Shown here piece after piece: positions 26,329 to 35,121 of a stretch of DNA of 64,000 nucleotides. Numbering within the stretch: position 1 is the stretch's first letter; each line of letters begins with the position of its first letter. Source of the stretch: Halieaceae bacterium (GTDB taxonomy: Bacteria > Pseudomonadota > Gammaproteobacteria > Pseudomonadales > Halieaceae). The notes beneath the pieces are model-generated. The model saw only the letters and a program-made list of their open reading frames with translations. It did not search any database and was not told the DNA's origin. Where the stretch lies: contig CACOYM010000004.1 in NCBI GenBank assembly GCA_902631395.1, forward strand, positions 1-64,000, written 5' to 3'. The position numbers and the translations under genes were made by a program.

Positions 26329-27687
26329 TCAGTGCAGTCGCACATCCTGCCGCTTCAGCTCGGCCTGAACTTTACCAATATCCAACTCGTCGAAGCCGCG
26401 TTGTTGCTGAGCGGCGATTGCCGCAGCCACGCCTGCCCCCTGCCCGGTAACGGTGCAGCACATCATGTTGCGGGTTGCAGCGTGACTGACGCGATCTCCG
26501 CCGGTAATGCGACCGGCACAGATAAGATTTTTGACCCCCTTGGGTAGCAGGGTGCGGTAGGGGACTTGAAAGTAGCGGCCGGTGGTAGGTAAAACAAGAA
26601 TCCCGTAGCCATCGATGAACTCAGGGAAAATACCTATGCTGTCCTCGAACCGAGCCTGATCGCGGACATCGACCTCGGTCATGTTGTAGGCGGCATCGAT
26701 CTTTCGCGTATCGCGAATGCCCAGAGTCATGCCAAAGTTCCGTAGCTTGGCGTTTTCGCATCCTGGGGTGTACTGCTTCAGCGCCTCGATTGCCAGCATG
26801 GCCTGCTTTCGCCCCTCGATTTCGCCGCGGGTCAGATCATTGGGGTCAGTGCCGTCGTAGCCCAGCAGGTGCACAAGGTTCAGGTAGGTGAGATCGCCGG
26901 AATCGTAAAGCGCGCCCCAGGTGCCGGCGATAGTGTCGAGATGCTCGGGTATCAACCCCGCCTTACGGGCTTTTTCGAAGGGTTTGCGGAGAAAGGGCGA
27001 GAACATCTCATCTTCTTTACCCGCGGTCTCGATGGTCCATTGCCCGTAGGCCCAGTCCTTATATGTTTGGGGGTCCGCTTTAACGTGCTCAATAAATCTT
27101 GATTTGTTAACACCAGACATAGAGAACATAACTGAGGCACCGATCATGTCTTCCTTGGCCTGCATCAGGGTGGTCGCGCCAGCGCGGTGCGCTACATCGG
27201 CATCGCCGGTGGCATCAACGACGCGTTCCGCCAGAATTGCCTCGCGGCCAGCCTTGCTCTCGACAATGACGCCCTTGATGAACTTGCCCTCCATGATCGG
27301 CGCAGCAAATAAGCGGTGCAGCATTGGCGTAATACCAGCCTCTTCCACCAACGTATCCGCAACCCACTTAAAGGCCTCGCCATCGATGGCGTGGCTATCC
27401 GATTGAGGTTCCTTCACTGCTGCGCCCATAGCGCGAGCACGTTCCTCAAATTCGATGCCGACGCCTTCGGTGTCGACTGTTCCTTCGTGGCGGTACCAGG
27501 CGAAACCTTCCACCCCGACTGCAGTGATGTTGCCGCCGAAGCAACCGAAACGCTCTAGTAAGGTGACGTGACTTCCCGCGCGGGCTGCACCAAGAGCGGC
27601 GGCTAAACCGCCCGGGCCAGAACCTACGATCAATACTTCGGTTTCATGAATGACGGGGACCTCCTTTGCGGGTTCGTAAATGTTCAT
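26329..27687 (-). CDS. FAD-dependent oxidoreductase (FAD_oxidored type)
   Basis: A 452-residue flavoprotein. It opens with the dinucleotide loop EVLIVGSGPGGLAAALGAARAG, then GCFGGNITAVGVEG, the family phrase in which a small-residue loop contacts the flavin. DATGDADVAHRAG is the second FAD contact and ICAGRITGGDRVSHAA the C-terminal one. Related proteins include glucose-inhibited-division-like and dehydrogenase members that are often annotated only as FAD-dependent. The ATG at 27687 is chosen because a purine-rich AAAAAGG precedes it and the fold begins soon after; 20 further codons are open upstream. It is divergent from the TonB-dependent receptor over about 510 nt. Substrate unknown. Confidence 0.85.
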   Translation of the reverse strand: MNIYEPAKEVPVIHETEVLIVGSGPGGLAAALGAARAGSHVTLLERFGCFGGNITAVGVEGFAWYRHEGTVDTEGVGIEFEERARAMGAAVKEPQSDSHAIDGEAFKWVADTLVEEAGITPMLHRLFAAPIMEGKFIKGVIVESKAGREAILAERVVDATGDADVAHRAGATTLMQAKEDMIGASVMFSMSGVNKSRFIEHVKADPQTYKDWAYGQWTIETAGKEDEMFSPFLRKPFEKARKAGLIPEHLDTIAGTWGALYDSGDLTYLNLVHLLGYDGTDPNDLTRGEIEGRKQAMLAIEALKQYTPGCENAKLRNFGMTLGIRDTRKIDAAYNMTEVDVRDQARFEDSIGIFPEFIDGYGILVLPTTGRYFQVPYRTLLPKGVKNLICAGRITGGDRVSHAATRNMMCCTVTGQGAGVAAAIAAQQQRGFDELDIGKVQAELKRQDVRLH

Positions 27688-27961
27688 GGCGAGGCCTTTT
27701 TGGATGACAGCGTTACGCAGTCTGAACCCGATACCAGCGTTTGCCAATCGCCCGCAAAGCTTTCCATCTTACTCTCGAGACCAAGAAGTCGGATGAACAT
27801 GATAAAAAGAAGACATGCAAGCCATCGATTCCGGATTTTGGAGGGCTGGGCCTTTTGGCACGTTGGTCAGTTAGGTACGGACGCGGCTCTGCTTGCGCTG
27901 CTCTGCGGCCTTTAAGAATGGGCTTAAAATCATATAAAACAGTAATTAACGGAAGTATTTT

Positions 27962-27973
27962 AGACAATTGTCT
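27962..27973. promoter_or_regulatory. Palindromic operator candidate
   Basis: AGACAATTGTCT, a perfect 12-bp palindrome 226 nt upstream of the TonB-dependent receptor ATG, just after an AT-rich stretch. It is suitable for a dimeric repressor; no regulator gene is adjacent. Confidence 0.4.
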
Positions 27974-28020
27974 TCTGCCCGAAGATTCCCGACCGAGTTA
28001 AATGTTTGGTGAAGGAAAGA

Positions 28021-28042
28021 CGGCGTAGCGAGGATTACGCCG
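28021..28042 (+). promoter_or_regulatory. Hairpin in the leader of the TonB-dependent receptor gene
   Basis: CGGCGTA and TACGCCG can pair perfectly around an 8-nt loop. There is no T-run after it, so it is not an intrinsic terminator. It may be an operator or an mRNA leader structure. Confidence 0.3.
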
Positions 28043-28198
28043 AATGAGAGGGCGTTCTTCGATTGCCTTGGCACCCACTTATGAGGTACAACGGGTTGTG
28101 ATTGCAACGCGAGGACGGTTTTGCTGTTTTTTCGCGAGGGGAGCAATTCATAAAATAAATTCACTCTGTCGAGAGTGTGGTAGAGAGGAAAACAACGC

Positions 28199-30622
28199 AT
28201 GAAAACGACGCACAAGCCACTTGTTTCCCCACTATTTCAGCGCCAACAAGCCCGAAGACCGCTCGCCGTAGCCGTCTCCGCTGCGTGTGGTGTAGTGGGT
28301 TCGATGTCTATCAGTGCACCCGCACTGTCGCAAAATCTTGAAGAGGTTCTCGTAACGGCGACTCACAGGTCAGAAAGTGTGCAGGACATTCCAATGAGTG
28401 TCTCTGTGATGGGCGAGGCCCAGTTGACGGACCTCAACATTACTGACGTGGAAGACTATCTGATGATGTTGCCCAATGTGGGCTTCATATCGACTGGTCC
28501 TGCAACCGCCAGCATTTATATTAGAGGCATCTCGAGTGGCGGAGAGAGTTTGATTGGCGCTAACCCTGCGGTCGCGGTCTATTTAGATGAACAACCGGTG
28601 ACATTGGTTGGCGCCTACCTTAACCCGCACATTTACGATATTAATCGGATCGAGGTTCTTGCGGGACCCCAAGGCACCACATTTGGAGCCAACGCCCAAT
28701 CCGGTGCGATTCGCATCATGACCAATCAGCCGGAGATCGGGGAATTTTCTGGAGGCTATAGCTTAGACGGCAGCCAGCCCAAAAGTGGTGACATGAGTTA
28801 CCGCGCGGAGGGCTTTGTCAACATCCCTATGGGTGAACGCTCTGCGCTTCGCCTGATGGGTTTCTACAAGCGCGATGGCGGTTACATCGACAATGTCGCG
28901 GGTAGCCATACTTTTAGCCGGAGCAATATTCGAGCTGGTTTGGCGCCAGATAGCCCACTTCGACAGATAGCGGCGGATGTAACTGTGACGAACGAGGACG
29001 TGGTGGAGGAGAACTTCAATGAAGCTACAACGTTTGGTGGTCGGGCTTCACTGCGCATAGATCTGAACGATTCGTGGACCTTCACTGCTGGTGCGATGTT
29101 CCAAGACCTCGAGAGAGAGGGCGTTTGGGACCACGACCCCACAATCGGCGATTTGCAGGTCATGATCCTGCTTCCTGAGTCTCTGGATGACAGGTGGAGC
29201 CAATTCTCTGGGAAAATTGAGGGCGAGTTATTTGGTGGCACCTTGATGGCTACTGCAGCTAAATTGGACAGAGAGTATGAGGTGTTCAGTGACTATTCAC
29301 TCTACAGCGATCAGGACATCGCCTCAGGATACGTCGAACCTTACTACAACTGTTATGTGAGTTATTTCGGCACCTGCGGTGATCCGAGACAGCAATACGT
29401 CAATTATTCAGAGCAGGACCGAACTACCTTCGAGGTTCGTTATACCTCTGACCCCGATAAGCGCTTCCGGTACATGGTCGGGTACTACAATGTCGAGGTA
29501 GAAAACACTAGCGATAGCGAATGGCATGTTCTCGGCTTGGCTGAGACACCCCAGGCTGCGGTTGATGCACCTGATATCTACTGGACAACTGACTTTGGAC
29601 GTGACTACGAGGAAACGTCGATTTTCGGGGAGGTATCCTTCGATATTACGGATCGCCTGACGCTTACGGGCAGCGCGCGCCAGTTCGATTATGACAGTAC
29701 GCTGGATGGCTTCTCTGGCACCATCTGGTGGCCATGTGGAGGTTTCGGTCCTCAAGGAGATCGGCCAGAGAGTAACTATGGTGCTGATTGTGCCTCCACC
29801 GCCAGAGCCGTCTCTGGTAAAGATGAGGTTTATCGAGTTAGTTTAGAATGGAGTGTCACCGACGAGATTATGCTTTACACAACTTGGGGTGAGGGCTACC
29901 GCCCCGGCGGGTTGAATCGTTTTTGTGAGACACGGATTCCTGACGGTCTAGGTGGTCAGGGCAACGTTAACATTGGCTGTGCTTTCGAGTCAGACATTCT
30001 CACCGCCACCGAAATCGGTTTGAAGTCCGAGCTGTTCGGTGGTCGTTTGCGTTTCAATGCGGCCGCGTTTTGGCAGGAGTGGGATGATTTCCAGTTATCC
30101 AGATTAGACACCTCGATCTCGCCTATCACTCTTACCTTCAATGTAGGCAATGCCGAGAGTAACGGATTCGAGTTCGATTTCACCGCACTAATTACTGACA
30201 ACTGGTCTCTAAGTGGCGCTGCCAGCTTCATAGATTCTGAGCTTGTAGAGGACTACAGAAGAAACCCGAGCAGTGCTGAGGCAGATGCGCCCGCGGGGTC
30301 AAGGTTGCCACGTGTTCCTGAAGTGAAGTGGAATCTGTCTACGCGTTATACATTTGCAGATGATTGGTTCCTGCAGGGTGCATATATGTACACTGGTGAT
30401 TCCTACAATGAGCTGTTCGGAAGCACTCGCCGGTTGCAGGATTCTTATAATGTGGTTAACGCATCGGTCGGTTTGCAACGCGACAATTGGACAGCTGAGT
30501 TGTATGTGCAGAACGCAACTGACGAGCGCGGTGATGTATGGATTAACCAGGTGAATTGGGACGCTCGTGTCACCATTAACCAGCCGCGTACTCTCGGCTT
30601 GAGATGGCAGCAGCGTTTCTAA
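28199..30622 (+). CDS. TonB-dependent outer-membrane receptor
   Basis: An 807-residue outer-membrane beta-barrel that takes up a large or scarce substrate using the proton motive force. A signal peptide (about residues 1-45, ending APALSQ) is followed by the TonB box EEVLVTAT. Then come the plug domain, with IYIRGISSGG, VAVYLDEQPV and RIEVLAGPQGTTFGANAQSGAI, and a barrel that ends in the expected aromatic residue (GLRWQQRF). The closest style is the large marine and sphingomonad receptor group rather than classic siderophore receptors, so the ligand could be a lipid, carbohydrate or other organic molecule. It is divergent from a flavoprotein/oxygenase/hydrolase set and ends at a strong terminator. 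Confidence 0.93.
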   Translation: MKTTHKPLVSPLFQRQQARRPLAVAVSAACGVVGSMSISAPALSQNLEEVLVTATHRSESVQDIPMSVSVMGEAQLTDLNITDVEDYLMMLPNVGFISTGPATASIYIRGISSGGESLIGANPAVAVYLDEQPVTLVGAYLNPHIYDINRIEVLAGPQGTTFGANAQSGAIRIMTNQPEIGEFSGGYSLDGSQPKSGDMSYRAEGFVNIPMGERSALRLMGFYKRDGGYIDNVAGSHTFSRSNIRAGLAPDSPLRQIAADVTVTNEDVVEENFNEATTFGGRASLRIDLNDSWTFTAGAMFQDLEREGVWDHDPTIGDLQVMILLPESLDDRWSQFSGKIEGELFGGTLMATAAKLDREYEVFSDYSLYSDQDIASGYVEPYYNCYVSYFGTCGDPRQQYVNYSEQDRTTFEVRYTSDPDKRFRYMVGYYNVEVENTSDSEWHVLGLAETPQAAVDAPDIYWTTDFGRDYEETSIFGEVSFDITDRLTLTGSARQFDYDSTLDGFSGTIWWPCGGFGPQGDRPESNYGADCASTARAVSGKDEVYRVSLEWSVTDEIMLYTTWGEGYRPGGLNRFCETRIPDGLGGQGNVNIGCAFESDILTATEIGLKSELFGGRLRFNAAAFWQEWDDFQLSRLDTSISPITLTFNVGNAESNGFEFDFTALITDNWSLSGAASFIDSELVEDYRRNPSSAEADAPAGSRLPRVPEVKWNLSTRYTFADDWFLQGAYMYTGDSYNELFGSTRRLQDSYNVVNASVGLQRDNWTAELYVQNATDERGDVWINQVNWDARVTINQPRTLGLRWQQRF

Positions 30623-30645
30623 CCGCTAACTTATGGTAGTAATCG

Positions 30646-30671
30646 AAAGGGCGCCTCTTGGGGCGCCCTTT
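30646..30671 (+). terminator. Intrinsic terminator after the TonB-dependent receptor
   Basis: A perfect 10-bp stem, AAAGGGCGCC and GGCGCCCTTT, with a 6-nt loop, 24 nt after the receptor stop. The T-tract is short and interrupted (TTTGCCTT). The hairpin is symmetric and could also slow transcription from the other side. It separates the receptor from the sulfotransferase gene. Confidence 0.75.
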
Positions 30672-30748
30672 GCCTTGGTGGGGTGCTGACCCCATACTCA
30701 CCAAGCCATGCTATTCCCAGCCCACAACACCGGTTCATTGAGCTGACT

Positions 30749-32719
30749 ATGTCATCAGTCGAGACACTTTTCGCGCTAGCCAGCGAGGCCCTGAAAAATC
30801 AGGAACCAGAGCGTGCGAGAGACCTGTGTGCTGAGGCCCGGAATCAGCATCCCGATGACCCCCGATTTGTGATGTTGCATGGATTTGCGCTGCGGCGTTC
30901 GGGGGGTAATGCCGAAGCCGAACCGCTGTTGCGACGCACGCTGAAAGTGGATCCAAGTTTGGAGATTGCGCACCACGAATTGGGCTTAGCGCTTAAGGAA
31001 CTGGGGCGTCTCAGCGAGGCGCGAAGGGCGATGGAGGAGGCTGTTGCTCTAAGCCCTAACATGACCAAGGCATGGCGTGACCTCTATGAGGTGCGCGCTG
31101 CTGAGGGGGATGACGTCGGGGCTGCAGAGGCTTACCGACACGCGATGGGTAACAAGAAGCTCGACCCGTTGTTGGAAAAAGCCCTTGAGCTGGTGGGTCA
31201 AGGCCGTCTGGGTGTTGCCGAGGGCATTTGTCGACAGTACCTTAAACGGCGCCCCCATGATGTCGATGCAATTCGATTGTTAGCAGAGGTAGGTATCTCA
31301 ATTGGCTACATCGGCGAGGCGATATTGCTTTTGGAGCGTTGCCTTGAACTGGCGCCGGAATTTCACGTTGCGCGGACTAATTATGTAACGGCGCTTGCGC
31401 GCCATCAACGTTTCGACGAGGCACTGGCCGAAAACGAGAGGCTCAGAAAAGCACAACCGGATAACTTGGGACATCAGGTACAGTTCGCGACGACGCTCTC
31501 AGTTGCCGGACGATTCGAGATGGCACATGGTGAGTTCGCCAAAGTGTTAGAAAAGGCACCGGATAACGAACGTATTTTGACTAGCTATGGCCATGCGCTT
31601 CGCTACGGTGTTAAGGGTGAGGAAGCTATCGCGATGTACCTACGCGCTATCGAGGTCGAGCCCTCGGCGGGTGAGGCGTATTGGAGTTTGGCGAACCTCA
31701 AGACGTTTCGTTTCGACGACACGCAGTTGGCGAGCATGCAAGCAGAGCTTGATGGTCTCACGCGACCCAGTGAGGACAAGATCCATCTGGCGTTTGCGGT
31801 TGGAAAGGCGTTAGAGGACCGGCAGAATTACGAGCAATCCTTTACCGCTTATGCAGAGGGTAATGCCATCAAGCGCCAGATGAGTGGCTACGACGCCGAT
31901 AAGACCAGTGCGCGAGTAGATCAATTAATTGAGCGTTGTGGAGAGAATCTCTGGGATGGCAACGGACATCTATCCGATGAGGCCATCTTTATAATCGGCC
32001 TGCCGAGAGCCGGGTCAACTCTACTGGAGCAGATATTGGCGAGTCATTCCCGGGTAGAGGCTACGGCTGAGCTGCCTTTTATCGGTCGAATTATCGGTGA
32101 GATGGTCGCCGGCAGAGATCGCGATGACGAACCACTTTACCCTCGTATCCTGAGCGAACTTACGATTGAAGAGCGTGTCGCCAGAGGGCAGCAGTACCTC
32201 GATTTGGCGGCAGGGTATCGCACTGGCAAATCACGGTTTATCGATAAGCTGCCCAATAATTGGGAGCACGTGGCACTGATCAAGACCATCCTACCCAATG
32301 CGACCATCATCGACGCCCGACGACATCCCATGGCGGCGTGTTTCGCTAACTTCAAACAACTGTTTGCCCGGGGTCAGGAGTTCACGTACTCACTGGAGGA
32401 CATCGGCCGCTACTACGCGGACTATCTGCGTCTGATGTCTCATTGGCACAATATCTTCCCCGAGGGTTTGCTCACCGTTAAGTACGAGGAAGTCGTGGAC
32501 GACCTTCATACTCAGGTAAGGCAGCTCCTGTCGCACGCCAAGTTGGAATTTGAAGAGGCATGCTTGCGTTATTACGAGCAAGATCGCGTAGTGCGCACTG
32601 CCAGCTCGGAGCAGGTCAAGCAGCCTATCTACCGCGATGCGCTGCAGCTATGGGAGTGTTATCAGCCGCACCTCGCATCACTCGAGTCGATTTTTCGTGA
32701 GAGGGGCGTGCCGATCTAA
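30749..32719 (+). CDS. TPR-repeat sulfotransferase
   Basis: A 656-residue fusion of about nine TPR-like helical repeats (roughly residues 1-370) and a C-terminal PAPS-dependent sulfotransferase domain. The 5'-phosphosulfate loop is IIGLPRAGSTLLEQIL; the 3'-phosphate site is in DARRHPMAACFANFKQLF. It would transfer sulfate to an acceptor that is recognised, or brought in complex, by the repeats. The acceptor is unknown. The chosen start, ATG 30749, begins the first repeat; a longer frame from 30683 would add residues lying in the receptor terminator region. Genes of this type often lie beside TonB-dependent receptors in marine proteobacteria, as here. Confidence 0.85.
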   Translation: MSSVETLFALASEALKNQEPERARDLCAEARNQHPDDPRFVMLHGFALRRSGGNAEAEPLLRRTLKVDPSLEIAHHELGLALKELGRLSEARRAMEEAVALSPNMTKAWRDLYEVRAAEGDDVGAAEAYRHAMGNKKLDPLLEKALELVGQGRLGVAEGICRQYLKRRPHDVDAIRLLAEVGISIGYIGEAILLLERCLELAPEFHVARTNYVTALARHQRFDEALAENERLRKAQPDNLGHQVQFATTLSVAGRFEMAHGEFAKVLEKAPDNERILTSYGHALRYGVKGEEAIAMYLRAIEVEPSAGEAYWSLANLKTFRFDDTQLASMQAELDGLTRPSEDKIHLAFAVGKALEDRQNYEQSFTAYAEGNAIKRQMSGYDADKTSARVDQLIERCGENLWDGNGHLSDEAIFIIGLPRAGSTLLEQILASHSRVEATAELPFIGRIIGEMVAGRDRDDEPLYPRILSELTIEERVARGQQYLDLAAGYRTGKSRFIDKLPNNWEHVALIKTILPNATIIDARRHPMAACFANFKQLFARGQEFTYSLEDIGRYYADYLRLMSHWHNIFPEGLLTVKYEEVVDDLHTQVRQLLSHAKLEFEEACLRYYEQDRVVRTASSEQVKQPIYRDALQLWECYQPHLASLESIFRERGVPI

Positions 32720-33137
32720 AAAGCCCGGGCACCGAGTGCGTGCTTGTTTCCGTAGCCGAGGTGTCGGTCAGAAGTAGGTCGGTGCTTAGCGGCGACGGCG
32801 GCCAAATCCCAGATCCAAGAACTAGCATCTCAGTTTGATAGATAATAGGCATCTCTCGTGAGAGTTTTTAAATGTGCATATAGAAATCTCTCGATTGAGA
32901 CTGGGCAGCTGTTCTCGTATTGCAGTGATTCTAGGGCCGCCTTGGAGCCAGCGCAGCGTGCCTTGAGCGATCGATACTTGGGTGGTTGGGTCTAGGACCT
33001 AACGCTGGTCGCATCCAAAGAGCAAACACGGAGGATGCGCCGATATGATATCTTGAGTGTTGTTATGTTTCGAAGGGAAAAACCCGTAACACGGTTTGGT
33101 CATACAGAGTCGATCACGATTATGGGGGCACGCGTCG
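32720..33137. other. Intergenic region before the adenylate cyclase
   Basis: About 420 nt with no gene that I can support. A weak CTCTC/GAGAG hairpin followed by TTTTT lies at 32853-32869 and may be a terminator for the sulfotransferase. The promoter of the cyclase should lie near 33000-33110; I see no clear boxes. Confidence 0.4.
32853..32869 (+). terminator. Weak terminator candidate
   Basis: CTCTC-GT-GAGAG followed directly by five T residues. The closing pair would open to leave a workable loop, so the stem is only four pairs. Position, 130 nt after the sulfotransferase stop, is reasonable but the hairpin is weak. Confidence 0.3.
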
Positions 33138-34148
33138 ATGGAAAAGGATATTTTTGGTCAAGAGACGAAAATTCTCGCCGCAGCGAAAAAAACTATTGAT
33201 GAGGGGGGCGCCTCACCTGAGACCTACAGTGATCTTGTAAGCCAGTATGGCAAGTTACTTCGCACTACAAAAAAGATCATCAAGTTGAGCGATAAAAATG
33301 AGCAGCGTTTGAATGAGCTCAAACAGGAGGCGCAGGAGACAAATACCCAATTGGAGGGGATGTCTTCACAGCTTTCAAAGTTTCTCTCTCCACAGCTTTA
33401 CAATTCTATTTTCTCCGGTTCGAGGGCTGGTACTCGCGTCACTCGGCGCAAAAAGCTCACAGTATTCTTTTCGGACTTATGTGGCTTCACCAACTTTGTT
33501 GAAAGCATGGAGTCGGAGGATGTCACAAACCTCCTTAATCTTTACCTAGAGACTATGACGACCATCGCACTGGATTACGGTGCCACCATCGATAAATATA
33601 TTGGTGATGGAATCATGCTTTTTTTCGGAGACCCCGAGACGAAAGGTTTAAAGGAGGACGCAACGAGCTGCGTCAAAATGGGCCTCGATATGCTCAAGGA
33701 GCTCGACGATCTGTCAGATCAGTGGGTTAATTATGGGATGAAAGAACCGCTGCAGATGCGAATAGGTATCGACACTGGCTTCGCGACAGTAGGCAACTTC
33801 GGCAGTGAGTCAAGACTGGATTACACAGCTATCGGTTCGGCGGTGAATCGCGCCTCGCGGCTGGAGACGGCGGCTGACCACGGCACCATATTTATCTCCG
33901 AGGATACGTATAACCTGTGTAAAGATTCTATCGATGCGATCGAATTAGAGCCTATTCACTTGAAAGGTATTGGAGTATTTAGGGCCAGAAAAGTCGTTGG
34001 TACGATTGACTCTTCAGCCATTTCGGTAAGTCTCGGCAAGCGGAACTTATCGCTGGTACTAGACCGTTTGTCTGACGCAGATCTCAAAATAACGAGAGAG
34101 AGCCTAATACAGGCTCTCAGAGAGCTCGACGAGTACTCTGGGAAGTGA
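33138..34148 (+). CDS. Class III adenylate cyclase with N-terminal coiled coil
   Basis: A 336-residue soluble nucleotide cyclase predicted to make cAMP. Residues 1-90 are charged and helical, ending in the linker QLSKFLSPQLYNSIFSG. The catalytic domain (about 105-290) has the two metal aspartates, Asp113 in VFFSDLCGFT and Asp157 in DKYIGDG. Lys153 and Asp228 (RLDYTAIG) form the adenine-selecting pair, and Asn237 and Arg241 in VNRASRLE are the transition-state residues. All points to an active adenylate rather than guanylate cyclase. ATG 33138 is preferred over a TTG 42 nt earlier because of the GGGGG upstream. No sensor domain is visible; control probably comes from the convergent Sia-type proteins. 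Confidence 0.9.
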   Translation: MEKDIFGQETKILAAAKKTIDEGGASPETYSDLVSQYGKLLRTTKKIIKLSDKNEQRLNELKQEAQETNTQLEGMSSQLSKFLSPQLYNSIFSGSRAGTRVTRRKKLTVFFSDLCGFTNFVESMESEDVTNLLNLYLETMTTIALDYGATIDKYIGDGIMLFFGDPETKGLKEDATSCVKMGLDMLKELDDLSDQWVNYGMKEPLQMRIGIDTGFATVGNFGSESRLDYTAIGSAVNRASRLETAADHGTIFISEDTYNLCKDSIDAIELEPIHLKGIGVFRARKVVGTIDSSAISVSLGKRNLSLVLDRLSDADLKITRESLIQALRELDEYSGK

Positions 34149-34161
34149 CGCTACCGAGACG

Positions 34162-34707
34162 TCAGCTTACCCAGCCTCGGTACACGAACAACGCACCGTC
34201 CTCAGATTCAACAAAGTCGAACTCAAACTTTTTGACGCGCCTAGCCATCTCTATAAACCCCAGACCGGCACCAGCTGAATCTTCCGGAGGTCCTTCCCGA
34301 AGTCGCTTCTTATAGAGCTCTCGGAGCTCTTGCTGATCTTTCATGCTGAGTTCAACTAGGGTGGCCTCTAGTACATCTTTTTTCTCTGGATCAACTACAT
34401 TTACTGCCTCGATCAAAAATCCATTGTCGGCGATGCTAATCGCAATCGTCCCAATACTGTCACCAGTAGCTTTGGTCTTTCTGTGGGAGTACCGAATAAT
34501 GTTCTGTGCCTGTTCAATAAATACGCCAAACACCCTTTTTGCGACAACTTCTTCAGTTTCCTTGTCAGAGAGCTGATGCCTCACAGGACTCGAGATGGTC
34601 GTCAATAAATCTTCTGTCAAGGGACCGGAGTAGCAGAACAGAGTTCTTCTGTCCTGCATAAAGCTATGCAGTGCGACGGTATCTTTACTTTTGATCTTCT
34701 TGACCAT
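34162..34707 (-). CDS. siaB: SiaB-like protein kinase (GHKL-type ATPase)
   Basis: A 181-residue cytoplasmic protein of the SiaB family (DUF6272). In Pseudomonas this kinase phosphorylates the small regulator SiaC. The N-box-like helix reads FIEQAQNIIRYSHRK, with the Asn and following residues that hold Mg-ATP, and the later G-rich loop is SAGAGLGFIEMARR, both in the expected order. Length matches SiaB. It is the last gene of the operon, 36 nt after the siaC-like gene, and its stop is 14 nt from the stop of the convergent adenylate cyclase. The partner SiaC-like protein and opposing SiaA-like phosphatase are both present, so the switch is complete. Confidence 0.82.
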   Translation of the reverse strand: MVKKIKSKDTVALHSFMQDRRTLFCYSGPLTEDLLTTISSPVRHQLSDKETEEVVAKRVFGVFIEQAQNIIRYSHRKTKATGDSIGTIAISIADNGFLIEAVNVVDPEKKDVLEATLVELSMKDQQELRELYKKRLREGPPEDSAGAGLGFIEMARRVKKFEFDFVESEDGALFVYRGWVS

Positions 34708-34743
34708 GTCAGTGACCTCAAATAATCTTCGGGACCTCGGCGC

Positions 34744-35121
34744 CTACTCCGCCAAGCTCTCTACCTGCACCATGTTATAGGAGCATGCGGACACATCCTC
34801 CTCAAAGTCCTCACCAGCTTCCTGCATGGTGTCGTCCTCAGCTCGATAACGCCAGTTAATGGTTATTGCTTTTCCTCCTTCCGCACTTTCCTCGAGAAAC
34901 TCGAAAAAATCGAACAGAAATTTGGCGGAAGAACTGTTGAAATAATAAAGCTCGATGTCGACCTTGAATTCACTATTGTCGTTACTCAAACACTCTTCCA
35001 GCGTCTTCAGCACGGGCTCAGACCACTCTGATATATTTTCGGGATAGCACTCGCCTCTGATCAAGCATGAGGTGGGAGTCAGCTCTACGAGCGGCGTGCG
35101 CTGACTAGCTTCATAAATCAT
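34744..35121 (-). CDS. siaC: SiaC-like regulatory phosphoprotein (DUF1987)
   Basis: A 125-residue protein of the SiaC family, an anti-sigma-antagonist-like fold. In P. aeruginosa the unphosphorylated form binds and activates the diguanylate cyclase SiaD. The characteristic opening IRGECYPENISEW and the phospho-site strand LYYFNSSSAKF are present. The phospho-acceptor equivalent to the SiaC threonine appears to be Ser63 here. A following acidic C-terminus (EDFEEDVSAC) is typical. Its start overlaps the phosphatase stop by four bases (ATGA), so phosphatase and substrate are made together. No diguanylate cyclase is adjacent; the neighbouring cyclase is of the adenylate type. Confidence 0.83.
   Translation of the reverse strand: MIYEASQRTPLVELTPTSCLIRGECYPENISEWSEPVLKTLEECLSNDNSEFKVDIELYYFNSSSAKFLFDFFEFLEESAEGGKAITINWRYRAEDDTMQEAGEDFEEDVSACSYNMVQVESLAE

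Larger units (their letters stand above)
27688..28198. other. Divergent control region between flavoprotein and TonB-dependent receptor
   Basis: About 510 nt without a convincing gene. It contains a 12-bp perfect palindrome (27962-27973), a 7-bp hairpin (28021-28042) and an AT-rich segment near 27917-27960 with TATAAA-like words that could hold the receptor promoter. AGAGGAAAA precedes the receptor ATG. The size suggests a regulated or long-leader promoter. Confidence 0.5.
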
